This document shows positions 18,979 through 27,830 of a stretch of 64,000 bases of DNA, one piece after another; the stretch's first letter is position 1, and the number at the start of each line of letters is the position of its first letter. Where the stretch lies: contig NZ_AP022870.1 of NCBI RefSeq assembly GCF_011764545.1, positions 2,340,001 through 2,404,000 of the forward strand. Direction: 5' to 3'. A program made the translations under genes and the position numbers. The stretch is from Phytohabitans flavus. Lineage in GTDB: Bacteria > Actinomycetota > Actinomycetes > Mycobacteriales > Micromonosporaceae. The notes beneath the pieces were generated by a model, which worked only from the letters and a program-made list of their open reading frames with translations, made no database searches and had not been told where the DNA came from.

Positions 18979-19817
18979 ATGCGCGGACTCGCGGGCAAGG
19001 TCGCGGTGGTGACCGGTGCGGCCGGCGGTATCGGTGCGGCCACCGCGCGGCGGCTGGCCGCCGACGGAGTGCACGTCGTCGCGGTGGACACCGACGAGGA
19101 CGGGGTGCGGGCGGTGGCGAAGTCGCTCGACACCGACGGCGCCTGGATATGCGCCGACGTGTCCAACGAGGGCGGCGTGAAGTCCTATATGGACCTCGCC
19201 GTCGAGCGGTTCGGCCGGGTCGACCTGCACCACCTCAACGCCGGCATCGCCGGTACGCTCGCCCCCTGCCGGACGTGACCCTGGCCGAGTTCAACCAGGT
19301 CATGGCAGTGAACGTGCGCGGCGTCTTCCTCGGCGTCCGCGCGGCCTTCCGCCGATACGCCGAGCAGGGCGGCGCCGGGAGCATCGTGATCACCGGCTCG
19401 ATCGGCAGCCTGCGCGGCAGCGCGGACCTGCTGGCGTACCAGACGTCGAAGCACGCGGTGCTCGGGATCCTGCACGGCGCCGCGATGTACGGCGGACCGC
19501 TGGGCGTCCGGGTGAACGCGGTCGCGCCCGGCATCGTCCCCACCGACCTGTTCGCCGCGACGCCCGACGCGGCCGGCGGCAAGGACGACATGGTGCGGCG
19601 GGCCAGCAGTACCCCGCTGCGGCGGGCCGGCACCGGCGACGACATCGCGAGCGTGGTGGCGTTCCTGCTCAGCGACGACGCCGCGTACCTGACCGGCGAG
19701 GTGGTCTCGGTCGACGGCGGCGCCAGCATCGTGAGCACGGTACGGCCGTCGGGTGGCGCCGGCGCCTGGGACTTCGCCGCCCACGACCGCGCGCTGTACG
19801 GAAAGGACGTCTCATGA
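18979..19817 (+). CDS. Short-chain dehydrogenase/reductase, one apparent frameshift
   Basis: A classical SDR of 279 residues when reconstructed. The nucleotide site is VTGAAGGIGAATARRL, then NAGIAGTLAP; the catalytic part is ITGSIGSLRG with YQTSKHAVLG (Tyr and Lys of YxxxK), and the C-terminus is YLTGEVVSVDGG. The frame breaks in the five-C run at 19262-19266. One more C gives NAGIAGTLAPLPDVTLAEFNQVMAVNVRG, the normal family sequence, so this is probably a sequencing error. The stop overlaps the start of the next dehydrogenase (ATGA). Confidence 0.9.
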
Positions 19818-20707
19818 GGGTGGGGTTCGTCGGGCTGGGCAACATGGGCGGCCGCATGACCCGCAGGCTCGTCGACGCCGGCACGCCGGTGCTCGGCTTC
19901 GACACCGACCCGGAGCGGGCGGCCGCGGCGGGTGCCTCGCTGGCCGGCAGCGTGCAGGCGGTGGCCGAGGAGAGCGACGTGGTCTTGCTCTCGTTGCCGG
20001 ACAGCCCGGTCGTGGAGGCGGTCGTGCTCGGCCCCGGCGGCGTACTGGAGTCCGGCCGCGCCGGCCAGATCGTGGTCGACCTCAGCACCGCGGCACCGGC
20101 CTCGACCGTCCGCGTCCACGACGCGCTCGCCAAGGCCGGCATCGAGTACCTCGACGCGGGCATCTCCGGTGGTGCCGCCGCGGCGGAGCGGGGCAAGCTC
20201 ACCATCATGGTCGGCGGGTCAGCGGACGCCCTCGCGACGGTGCGGCCGGTGTTCGCCGCCTTCGCCAGCACAGTCGTCCACATGGGACAGCCGGGTGCCG
20301 GGCACACGACGAAGGTGCTCAACAACTTCCTCAACGCGATAAGCCTCGCCGCGACCGCCGAGGTGATGGTGGCCGCCAAGCGGGCGGGACTTGACCTGGC
20401 CCAGGTGCTCGACGTACTCAACGCCAGCAGCGGGGTCAACTTCGCCACGCTCAACCGCTTCCCGCACATCATCAAGGGCGACTACCTCGAAGGCGGGCTC
20501 ACCAACTCGCTGATGACCAAGGACGTCGCGCTGTACGTCGACTGCCTGGGCCAGCTCGGCGTACCGTCGCTGTCGGCCGCGGGGCCGCTCGCCGCGTTCG
20601 GGCTCGCCAACAACCTCGGGTACGCCGACAAGATCAGTAACCGCGTGGTCGACGCGATCGGCGACGTCGCCGGCGGGACGCGGCTGCACACACCGGAGGA
20701 GCACTGA
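19814..20707 (+). CDS. NAD(P)-dependent beta-hydroxyacid dehydrogenase (3-hydroxyisobutyrate-dehydrogenase family), copy 1
   Basis: A 297-residue dehydrogenase. VGFVGLGNMGGRM is the Rossmann motif, DAGISGGAAAAERGKLTIMVGG the substrate loop (DAPVSGG in most relatives), and GAGHTTKVLNNFLNA holds the catalytic Lys. It starts at ATG 19814, overlapping the SDR stop. It is similar to the copy at 21087 with a cupin gene between them, suggesting two successive alcohol oxidations or duplicated specificity. Confidence 0.93.
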   Translation: MRVGFVGLGNMGGRMTRRLVDAGTPVLGFDTDPERAAAAGASLAGSVQAVAEESDVVLLSLPDSPVVEAVVLGPGGVLESGRAGQIVVDLSTAAPASTVRVHDALAKAGIEYLDAGISGGAAAAERGKLTIMVGGSADALATVRPVFAAFASTVVHMGQPGAGHTTKVLNNFLNAISLAATAEVMVAAKRAGLDLAQVLDVLNASSGVNFATLNRFPHIIKGDYLEGGLTNSLMTKDVALYVDCLGQLGVPSLSAAGPLAAFGLANNLGYADKISNRVVDAIGDVAGGTRLHTPEEH

Positions 20708-21090
20708 TGGAGATCGTTCGGGGGAGTGCCGGCAGGCTGCCGTCCGAGCAGCGCACGGCCACGTTTACCGGCACCGTCTTCGCCGACCCGCTGCGGTCCG
20801 GGCCGGACGTCACCATGGCGAGCGTATTCTTCGCGCCCGGCGCCCGGACCTACTGGCACAGCCACGAAAAGGGGCAGATCCTGGTGGTCACCGCCGGCTC
20901 CGGCCTGGTCTGCTCGGCCGGCGGCGTACCGCAGCTGCTGCACCCGGGTGACACGGTGTGGGTGCCGCCCGGCGAGGCGCACTGGCACGGCGGCGGCCCG
21001 GAGACGTACCTGGTCCACCTGGCGATCTCGCTGGGCCAGACCGGCTGGCGCGACGCGGTCACCGACGACGAATACCTGGCCCGCGCATGA
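20707..21090 (+). CDS. Small cupin-domain protein
   Basis: A 127-residue single cupin barrel. The metal motif is visible as ARTYWHSHEKGQILVVTAGSG (HxH...), followed by PGDTVWVPPGEAHWHGG. This type includes CMD-associated quercetinase-like proteins that often travel with carboxymuconolactone decarboxylases. ATG 20707 shares a base with the preceding TGA. Metal-binding residues are intact; the reaction is unknown. Confidence 0.9.
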   Translation: MEIVRGSAGRLPSEQRTATFTGTVFADPLRSGPDVTMASVFFAPGARTYWHSHEKGQILVVTAGSGLVCSAGGVPQLLHPGDTVWVPPGEAHWHGGGPETYLVHLAISLGQTGWRDAVTDDEYLARA

Positions 21091-21976
21091 TCGGCTTCGT
21101 CGGGCTGGGCAACATGGGCGGTCCGATGGCCGCGCGGCTGGTCGAGGCCGGGCACGACCTGTGCGTGTACGACGTCCTGCCCGCCGCCCGCGAGCATTTC
21201 GCTGGCACCGCGACGCTCGCCGAGAAGGTGACCGACGTGTCCACATCGGACACGGTGCTGCTCATGCTGCCCGACTCCACAGTGGTCGAACACGTCGTGC
21301 TCGGCGAAGGGCTCCTGGACCAGCTCGCCCCGGGCACGCTGCTCGTCGACATGAGCTCCTCGGATCCCGGCCGTACCCGCGCGCTGGCCGGCACCGCCGC
21401 CGAGCGGGGTGTCACGCTGGTGGACGCGCCGGTCTCCGGCGGTGTCGCGGGGGCCAAGGCGGGCACGCTGACCATCATGGTGGGTGGCCCCGCGGACGCT
21501 TTCGCGGCGCTGGGACCGCTCTTCGGTGTGCTGGGCACGCGCGTGGTGCACGCCGGCGAGGTGGTGGGGGCCGGCCACGCCATCAAGGCGCTGAACAACC
21601 TGATGTCCGCCGCACACCTGATGGTGGCGTCGGAGGCGCTGCTCGCCGGGCAGGCGTTCGGGCTGGACCCGCGGGTGATGCTCGACATCGTCAACGCCTC
21701 CAGCGGCCGCAGCGGCTCGACCGAGACCAAGTGGCCGAAGTTCGTGCTGCCCGGCACGTACGACTCCGGGTTCGGCCTGCGCCTGATGCTCAAGGACATG
21801 GGCATCGCGCTCGGCCTGCAGGAAGCGACCGGTACACCATCGGCGGTTTCCGCGGCGGCCGTGGCGGCCTGGGCGGCGGCGGCCGAGGCACTGCCCCGGA
21901 CGCCGACCACACCGAGGTCGCCGCCTGGCTGATGGCGCGCATGACAACCGACGAACAAGGGAGTGGCCCGTGCTGA
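21087..21976 (+). CDS. NAD(P)-dependent beta-hydroxyacid dehydrogenase, copy 2, one apparent frameshift near the end
   Basis: Same family as the gene at 19814 (IGFVGLGNMGGPM, DAPVSGGVAGAKAGTLTIMVGG, GAGHAIKALNNLMSA). As sequenced it ends at 21932 after a Pro/Thr tail. One more C in the run at 21894-21897 gives ALPPDADHTEVAAWLMARM, the usual C-terminal helix, with a stop at 21976 that overlaps the next start by 7 bases (296 residues). ATG 21087 overlaps the cupin stop (ATGA). Confidence 0.9.
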
Positions 21977-22737
21977 CCGCCGAACAGCAGCAGATCAAGG
22001 ACGAGTTCATCGCGGTCCGCTCCACGTGGAGCGACACCTGGGAGCGGATCCTGGAGCTCGACCCCGCTTTCCTGCGCGCGTACCTGAACTGGTCGGCCGT
22101 GCCGTGGCGGAAGAACCACCTCGACCCGAAGGTCAAGGAGTTCATCTACGTCGCCGTCGACGCGGCCGCCACCCACATGTACACGCCCGGCGTCCGGCAG
22201 CACATCCGCGCCGCGCTGGCCTTCGGCGCCACCCCGGCCGAGCTGATGGAGGTGCTGGAGCTGACCAGCACGCTGGGCATCCACGCCTGCAACATCGGCA
22301 TACCGCTGCTGCTCGAAGTGCTGGAGGAGGAGGGCCTGCGCACCGGCCCGGCACCGCTGGACGAGCGGCGGGAGCGGCTGAAGGCCGAGTTCACCAAGAA
22401 CCGCGGCTACTGGCACGAGTTCTGGGACGGCCTGCTGGAGCTCGACCCCGAGCTGTTCGAGGCGTACGTCGAGTTCTCCTCGGTGCCGTGGAAGACCGGC
22501 GTACTCGAACCGAAGGTCAAAGAGTTCGTCTACATCGCCTTCGACGCGGCGGCCACCCACCTGTACGCACCCGGCCTGAAACTCCACATGCGCAACGCGA
22601 TCCGCCTCGGCGCCACGACCGAGGAGATCGTCGAGGTGCTGGAAATCGCCAGCGTCATCGGCATCCACGCCGCGACGACCGCCGTCCCCATCCTCGCCGA
22701 GGAGCTGCGACGCGACCGCGAGGCCACCGCCAGCTAG
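21970..22737 (+). CDS. Tandem carboxymuconolactone decarboxylase (CMD)-family protein
   Basis: A 255-residue protein made of two CMD units in a row. Compare KVKEFIYVAVDAAATHMYTPGVRQHIRAALAFGATPAELMEVLEL (first) with KVKEFVYIAFDAAATHLYAPGLKLHMRNAIRLGATTEEIVEVLEI (second). The CxxC of AhpD peroxidases is absent (AATH instead), so a decarboxylase, lactonase or isomerase-like role is more likely than peroxide reduction. GTG 21970 follows AAGGGAG. Last gene of the operon that starts at 18209. Confidence 0.9.
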   Translation: MLTAEQQQIKDEFIAVRSTWSDTWERILELDPAFLRAYLNWSAVPWRKNHLDPKVKEFIYVAVDAAATHMYTPGVRQHIRAALAFGATPAELMEVLELTSTLGIHACNIGIPLLLEVLEEEGLRTGPAPLDERRERLKAEFTKNRGYWHEFWDGLLELDPELFEAYVEFSSVPWKTGVLEPKVKEFVYIAFDAAATHLYAPGLKLHMRNAIRLGATTEEIVEVLEIASVIGIHAATTAVPILAEELRRDREATAS

Positions 22738-23092
22738 CGTCCACGGTGGCGGCTGCGGGATCCATTCAGGACCGAGATCCGAGCTACCACGACGTCCGCG
22801 GTGGTTCAGACCGCTGCTCCCGCAGCCTCACCCTCCGCGCTTCACAACCAAACCCGCCACCCGCACGGCCCGCGCTGACGGTGGGTGGGACGCGCCCGCT
22901 CTGCTTCCCTAGGGAAGCGGGCCCCGCGACAAGCAGCGGATGGCGGCAGGCCACGGACTCTTCCTTGATCGGCCCGATCGCGGGGTGCCCCTCCTGCGTC
23001 CGTGGCGAAAAAGCGCCCCGCCAGGGGCAATTTCTCGACACGGACGCCCCAACCACCCACCGATCAAGGCACCGTCCTGATCGGACGGAGGG
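22738..23092. repeat. Intergenic region with repeat A copy 2 (22781-22849) and a nested fold-back (22963-23069)
   Basis: 355 bases between convergent operons. Repeat A copy 2 ends at CTTCACAACC. Then comes a fold-back with outer arms CCTTGATCGG (22963-22972) and CCGATCAAGG (23060-23069) and an inner arm pair GCGTCCGTG (22996-23004)/CACGGACGC (23039-23047). The structure could end transcription from both sides or be a small mobile repeat. No gene. Confidence 0.72.
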
Positions 23093-24772
23093 TCAGGTGA
23101 TCGGTTGGGGGGCGACTACGCCGATGTCGGTGTGGACGTCGACCACCACCGGGCGGTCGGCGGACAGGGCGCGGTCCAGCGCGCCGGCCAGGTCGCCCGG
23201 CTTGTCGACGCGGATGCCCAGCGCGCCCATCTCCTCGGCGATCCGCGCGAAGTCCACGTCCTTGTAGGTCCACAGCTCGCGTGCGCGGTCGGTGGCCTGC
23301 CCGCCGTATGCCCGGTCGAAGCCGCGCTTGCTCTGGTTGCCGCCGTGGTTGTTGTTCACTACGGTGACGAGGTTGACCCGCCGGCGTACGGCGGTCTCGA
23401 CCTCGCCGAGGTGGTAGTAGAAGCCGGCGTCGCCGGTGAAGGCGACCACGGGCCGGTCGGGCGCGCCGCACTTGGCGCCGATGCCCGCCGAGAATGCCCA
23501 ACCCAGGTGGCCGGCGGTGCGCAGGTAGCTCTGCGCCGGCGCGGTGATGTCGTGGAACTGCGCCATCCACATGCCGGCGTGGCCGGTGTCGACCACGAGG
23601 ACCGCGTCGGCCGGCAGGCCGGCGGTCAGCTCGGCGCAGACGCGCTCGGGGCGGATCGGCACCGCGTCGCTCGTGAGCACGTCGCGGTAGCGGGCCCGCC
23701 ACGCCGCCTTGGCATCATCCACTTCGGACAGCCAGGCCGTGCGGTCGGGCTGTCCATGATGGACGGCGAGCGCCAGCATCCGGGTGAGTGCGGCCTTCGC
23801 GTCGGCGACGACGGGCGCCCGCAGGGGGTAGTTGCGGCCGAGGCGCGACGGCTCGATGTCGATCTGGACCGCCGGGGTGCCGATCGGTGGTACCGCCCAG
23901 AAGTGCGTGGTCATGCCGCCCGTCGCGGTGCCGATGAAGCAGACCAGGTCCGCGCGGCCGACGATCTGGTTGGCGCACTCGCGGGAGTACGTGCCGACCA
24001 CGCCGGCGGACAGCGGGTGGGTGCCCGGGATCGTGTCCTTGCCGTTGGCCGAAGTCGCCACGGGGATGCGCAGCGCCTCGGCGAGTGCCACGAGTTCGGC
24101 GCCGGCGCCGGATGTGCGCACCCCACCGCCGGCGACGATGACCGGCCGCCGCGCCTCGGCGAGCAGCCGGAGCACCGCGGTCACGCTCTCGTCGTCCGGC
24201 GCCGGCCGCACCGGTGGCACCTGCGCGAAGCCCGGCTCGACGAGCGGCTCGGCGTCGGTTTCCGCCGTGTCTAGCTGCCCTTCGTTGCCCTGGATCTGTA
24301 GGTGGACCGGGCCGGGGGAGCCGGTGGTGGCCACCCGGAACGCGTGCCGGAGCATGTCGGGAAACCGGCTGGCGTCGTCGATCGTGCCGTTGAACTTGGT
24401 CACCGGCTCGAACGCGGGCAGGTCGTCGATCTCCTGGTACACGTGCCGGAACTTGGTCGCCGGTGACCGGCCGCCGGTGAGCGCGATGACGGGGGAGCCG
24501 GCCAGGAAGGGCTCGCGCAGGCCGGCGGCGAGGTTGAGCGCGCCGACCACCTGTGCCGCGACGACGCCGGGGCGGCCGGTCACGCGGGCGTAGCCGTCGG
24601 CCATGTAGGCGGCGGCCTTCTCACCGTGCGTGACCACCCGATGGATGTGCGGGTGGTGCTGCTCGATCTCGGCCAGGGTACGGCGGAGGATCGCCGGCAC
24701 CAGGAAGACATGTGTCACGCCGTAGCCGTCGAGCATGTCCGCGACGATCCGTGCACCGGTGCGGCGGCTCAC
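23093..24772 (-). CDS. Thiamine-diphosphate-dependent enzyme (acetolactate-synthase/benzoylformate-decarboxylase superfamily)
   Basis: A 559-residue three-domain ThDP enzyme. The N-terminal pyrimidine domain has the catalytic Glu in VVTHGEKAAAYMADGYARVTGRPGV. The central domain includes RRPVIVAGGGVRTSGAGAEL. The C-terminal domain carries the Mg-diphosphate motif GDAGFYYHLGEVETAVRRRVNLVTVVNNN (GDx...NN). GTG 24772 overlaps the preceding CMD stop (GTGA). Family members decarboxylate 2-oxo acids or make acyloins. With an aldolase and decarboxylase-like proteins nearby, a 2-oxo acid intermediate is likely. Confidence 0.93.
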   Translation of the reverse strand: MSRRTGARIVADMLDGYGVTHVFLVPAILRRTLAEIEQHHPHIHRVVTHGEKAAAYMADGYARVTGRPGVVAAQVVGALNLAAGLREPFLAGSPVIALTGGRSPATKFRHVYQEIDDLPAFEPVTKFNGTIDDASRFPDMLRHAFRVATTGSPGPVHLQIQGNEGQLDTAETDAEPLVEPGFAQVPPVRPAPDDESVTAVLRLLAEARRPVIVAGGGVRTSGAGAELVALAEALRIPVATSANGKDTIPGTHPLSAGVVGTYSRECANQIVGRADLVCFIGTATGGMTTHFWAVPPIGTPAVQIDIEPSRLGRNYPLRAPVVADAKAALTRMLALAVHHGQPDRTAWLSEVDDAKAAWRARYRDVLTSDAVPIRPERVCAELTAGLPADAVLVVDTGHAGMWMAQFHDITAPAQSYLRTAGHLGWAFSAGIGAKCGAPDRPVVAFTGDAGFYYHLGEVETAVRRRVNLVTVVNNNHGGNQSKRGFDRAYGGQATDRARELWTYKDVDFARIAEEMGALGIRVDKPGDLAGALDRALSADRPVVVDVHTDIGVVAPQPIT

Positions 24773-25179
24773 GCGCTGGTGCTCCCGACCGCCGTCTCTT
24801 CGCGCAGCTGCTCGATCACCTGCTGGGCGAGGCGGAACGACTCGAGCGCGGCCGGCGCACCGCAGTACGCCGCGGTCTGTAGCAGCACCTCCTGGATCTC
24901 GTCCTGGGTGCATCCGTTGCGGAACGCGCCGCGCACGTGCACGGAGAACTCGTGCGGGCGGTTGAGCGCGGTCAGCATCGCGAGGTTGAGCAGGCTGCGG
25001 GTGCGCCGGTCGAGCCCGGGCCGGGTCCAGACGTCGCCCCAGCAGCTCGCCGTCACGTACTCCTGCACGACGCGGGTGAAGTCGGTGGCGTTCGCCATCG
25101 ATCTGTCCACATGCGAGTCGCCGAGCACTTCGCGCCGGACCCGCATGCCGCGCTCGCGTCGGCTCTCGTCATCACTCAT
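24769..25179 (-). CDS. 4-carboxymuconolactone decarboxylase-like protein (PcaC family)
   Basis: A 136-residue single-domain CMD protein. It keeps the PcaC layout: R-rich start (ERGMRVRREVLGDSHVDRS), ANATDFTRVVQEYVTASCWGDVWTRPGLDRRTRSLLNLAMLTAL, HVRGAFRNGCTQDEIQEVLLQTAAYCGAPAALE. PcaC decarboxylates carboxymuconolactone in protocatechuate breakdown, but relatives act on other lactones. ATG 25179 has GGGAGCGG in front; longer starts run into the operator. It is the first gene of the operon with the ThDP enzyme. Confidence 0.92.
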   Translation of the reverse strand: MSDDESRRERGMRVRREVLGDSHVDRSMANATDFTRVVQEYVTASCWGDVWTRPGLDRRTRSLLNLAMLTALNRPHEFSVHVRGAFRNGCTQDEIQEVLLQTAAYCGAPAALESFRLAQQVIEQLREETAVGSTSA

Positions 25180-25196
25180 GGACCGCTCCCATCTCA

Positions 25197-25215
25197 ATGT
25201 CCGATCATCATACAA
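25197..25215. promoter_or_regulatory. GntR2-type operator, site 2
   Basis: On the minus strand TTGTATGATGATCGGACAT, matching the first half TTGTATGA of the consensus; the second half (GACAT) is degenerate. It is 18 bases upstream of the PcaC-like start. Confidence 0.55.
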
Positions 25216-25263
25216 TCCGACGAGGCGAACGGAAGGGAGCCGATGGTGAATCACATGGAGTGG

Positions 25264-25941
25264 CTAGGCCTGGTCCTGCTCGGAGAGGGCGATAAGCCCA
25301 GCGCGGCCGGCCTCTTCGACGTGCCGGGCGCAGGCCGCGGCGGCGGCGTCGGCATCGTTGGCCAGGACGGCGTCGACGATCGCGCGCAGCTCCTTGGTGC
25401 TGTGCTCGACCCGCCCCGAGACGGACAGCGACAGCGACCGCAGCACGCTCACCCGCGCGTGCAGGCTGCCGACGACCGACCGCAGCGCGTCGTTGCCACC
25501 GCCTTCGAAGAGCACGTCGTAGAAGGCGTCCTTGGCGGCGAGGACCGGTGAACCCTTGGCGGTCAGCCGCTCGATCCGCTCGATAGCCCGGACCAGCGCC
25601 TTGCGCTGCGCGGGGCTGGCCTGCTCGACGAAGAGGCGGCCGGCGAGGGCCTCCAGCACCGAGCGCACCTGGTACAGCTGGCGCGCCTCCTCGGCGCTGA
25701 CGCTTGTGACGATGGTGCCCCGGTTGGGGATCGCGGTGACCAGGCCCTCGGCGGCGAGCTCGCGCAGCGCCTCGCGGACGCTGGTGCGCGAGACACCGGT
25801 CAGCTCCACAAGCTCGCGCTCGATCAGGCGCTGTCCCGGCGCGAGCCGGCGGTCGAGGATCGCCTGGCGCAGGTTTTCCACGACCTGTGAGCGGATGAGG
25901 GCTGGGGTCCGCTCAACCCGCAACGTATTCGCTCGGGTCAC
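25264..25941 (-). CDS. GntR-family repressor with FCD domain (GntR2)
   Basis: A 225-residue regulator. The winged helix is LIRSQVVENLRQAILDRRLAPGQRLIERELVELTGVSRTSVREALRELAAEG; the FCD ligand domain follows (YQVRSVLEALAGRLFVEQA, AAKDAFYDVLFEGGGNDAL, HARVSVLRSLSLSVSGRVEHSTKELRAIVDAV). GTG 25941 is favoured because GGAGGGAGGA lies just upstream; GTG 25965 would add eight residues. It is flanked by two TTGTATGA-N6-TACAA sites and is the best candidate for binding all four such sites. It is a clear paralogue of GntR1, but their operators differ. Confidence 0.92.
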   Translation of the reverse strand: MTRANTLRVERTPALIRSQVVENLRQAILDRRLAPGQRLIERELVELTGVSRTSVREALRELAAEGLVTAIPNRGTIVTSVSAEEARQLYQVRSVLEALAGRLFVEQASPAQRKALVRAIERIERLTAKGSPVLAAKDAFYDVLFEGGGNDALRSVVGSLHARVSVLRSLSLSVSGRVEHSTKELRAIVDAVLANDADAAAAACARHVEEAGRAGLIALSEQDQA

Positions 25942-26048
25942 CGCCGTCCTCCCTCCGCGCGCCACCTGACCTGCTTGTGCCTGACATCGTACCCACCCGG
26001 AGCCGCCTGGCGGGTAGCCGCGTCGGAGGCTTCGCCCGTTGTTTCAAA

Positions 26049-26067
26049 TCGTATGACGATGCTACAA
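26049..26067. promoter_or_regulatory. GntR2-type operator, site 3
   Basis: TCGTATGACGATGCTACAA, one base off TTGTATGA-N6-TACAA, placed between divergent GntR2 and the aldolase operon. The TACAAT within it could serve as a -10 for the rightward operon. Confidence 0.6.
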
Positions 26068-26100
26068 TCCTGCGGACCAAAACCCCTTGTGAGGAGCGTT

Positions 26101-26145
26101 ATGAGCGCGGTCGACCTGCACTGGCTGATCGGACTTGACGCGTGA
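26101..26145 (+). CDS. Possible 14-codon leader peptide upstream of the aldolase
   Basis: ATG 26101 is preceded by GAGGAG at good spacing and encodes MSAVDLHWLIGLDA. Its TGA overlaps the aldolase start (GTGA), so ribosomes ending here could restart on the aldolase. It resembles no known leader and may simply be a coupling device. Too short for conservation to be judged here. Confidence 0.4.
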   Translation: MSAVDLHWLIGLDA

Positions 26146-26936
26146 GTGCGCGGCTGGGGTTCGCGCGCCGGCTGGCGTCGACCGACCGCTGCCTCGTCGG
26201 TACGTGGGTGAAGATCCCGGCGCTGGAGCCGATCGAGATCCTCGCCGACGCCGGGTTCGACTACATCGTCATCGACCAGGAGCACGCGCCGCTGACGTTC
26301 GAGTTCGCCTACCAGGCCACGGTGGTGGCGCAGGGGGCCGGCATGTCGGTCCTCGTCCGCGTGCCCGACCGCAGCGGGGGTTACCTCCAGCGGCTGCTCG
26401 ACGTCGGGGTCGACGGCATCCTGGTGCCACGCGTCACCTCCGTCGCGGAGGCCAGCACGGCGGTCCGGCAGATGCTCTTCTCGCCCGCCGGCGAGCGCGG
26501 CCTCGGCACCACGTCCCGTGCAGGGCGGTGGGGCGGCCTGGCCCGCGACGAGTACCTGCGCGCCGGCAACGAGGAGGTCATGCGGGCGGTCCAGCTCGAG
26601 GAGCGCGCCGCGATCGAGGCGGTCGACGAGATCCTCGCCGTCGCCGGGCTCAACGGGGTCTTCCTCGGCATGGGCGACCTCCAGCTGTCATCCGGCCTGC
26701 CGCAGTCCGACCCCGCGCTCCAGAAGCTTGTCGACCGGTTGCTGACCGCCGCGCGGGCGCGCGGTGTGCCCGCCGGTACCGCCGTGCAGACCGCCGCGCA
26801 GGCACAGGCGGCGGCCGAGCGCGGCTTCCGGTATGTCATGGTCAGCAACGACACGAGCCTGCTGAGGAGCGCCGCGACGAACGCCGTCGCCGGCCTCGGC
26901 AGCCGATTCACCGAAGGGGACAGCCATGGCGTATGA
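26142..26936 (+). CDS. HpcH/HpaI-family aldolase
   Basis: A 264-residue class II pyruvate/oxaloacetate-type aldolase. Family marks are GTWVKIPALEPIEILADAGFDYIVIDQEHAPL (catalytic His-Glu region), RVPDRSGGYLQRLLDVGVDGILVPRV (substrate Arg), SPAGERGLGTTSRAGRWG and GVFLGMGDLQLSSGLP (metal site). It normally splits 4-hydroxy-2-oxo acids into pyruvate plus an aldehyde. GTG 26142 overlaps the leader's stop. It heads the aldolase-cupin-monooxygenase operon. Confidence 0.92.
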   Translation: MSARLGFARRLASTDRCLVGTWVKIPALEPIEILADAGFDYIVIDQEHAPLTFEFAYQATVVAQGAGMSVLVRVPDRSGGYLQRLLDVGVDGILVPRVTSVAEASTAVRQMLFSPAGERGLGTTSRAGRWGGLARDEYLRAGNEEVMRAVQLEERAAIEAVDEILAVAGLNGVFLGMGDLQLSSGLPQSDPALQKLVDRLLTAARARGVPAGTAVQTAAQAQAAAERGFRYVMVSNDTSLLRSAATNAVAGLGSRFTEGDSHGV

Positions 26937-27830
26937 CGCTTCCGATCTGCGCTCCACCCTGCCGTCGAGCGAGAAACCCGCGCCGGAACGGTTTTCGGGG
27001 TCGGAGCACGTCAAGTTTCGCGACCTGGCCCCGGTGGAGAAGGCCGACGGTATCGCCACCTGGTATGCGCGCGGGCAGAACTTCGTCGTCGGTTACTCCG
27101 AACTGGACGGTACCGCCACGTTCACCCGGAGCGAGCAGCCCGACGAGTACGTGGTGCTGCTGGCCGACGACTCCCTCGCCGCCGAGGTGCGGGCGCCCGG
27201 CGAGGAGGTCTCGGTCAGCGGTCGCACGATGCTCGTCCTGCCGCCCGGCGACAGCACGGTCACCGTCATCGGACAGGGCCGCGTGCTGCGGCTGCTGACC
27301 ACGCGCTCAGCCGACATCGCCGCGCTCGCCGCCAACGCCGACTCGTACGCCGAGCCGCACGAGAATATCCCCGACTTCCAGCCGTGGCCCGAGCCGGTGG
27401 GCGGCTACCGCGTGCGCACCTACGACCTGACCGTCCCGCCACTGTCGAACCCGTCGTTCCGGCTGTACCGCTGCACGACCTTCATGGTGAACTTCATCGA
27501 CCCGAAGCAGGGGCCGCGCGACCCGTCGAAGCTCTCCCCGCACAAGCACGACGACTTCGAGCAGTGCTCCATCGTCCTGGCGGGGAGTACACGCACCACA
27601 TCCGCTGGCCGTGGACGACAAACCGGGCCCACTGGCGCGAGGACGAGCACGAGGTCTGCCAGGCGCCGTCGGTCACGGTGATCCCGCCGCCGTCCCTGCA
27701 CACCAGCGAGGCGATCGGTGCCGGCGAAAACCACCTCATCGACGTGTTCTCGCCGCCGAGGTTCGACTTCTCCGCGATGGAGGGTTGGGTGTTCAACGCC
27801 GACGACTACCCAGCCCCGTCCAGCCGATGA
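26926..27830 (+). CDS. Bicupin protein, one apparent frameshift
   Basis: About 301 residues when reconstructed, with two cupin barrels. The second carries a metal motif ([24 protein letters not shown]: His, His, Glu). The frame breaks in the four-G run at 27582-27585: one more G continues from SIVLAG into EYTHHIRWPWTTNRAHWREDEHEV and the stop at 27830. ATG 26926 overlaps the aldolase by 11 bases with GAAGGGGA upstream. The end overlaps the monooxygenase start (ATGA). A dioxygenase or isomerase role is possible; I cannot tell which. Confidence 0.85.
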
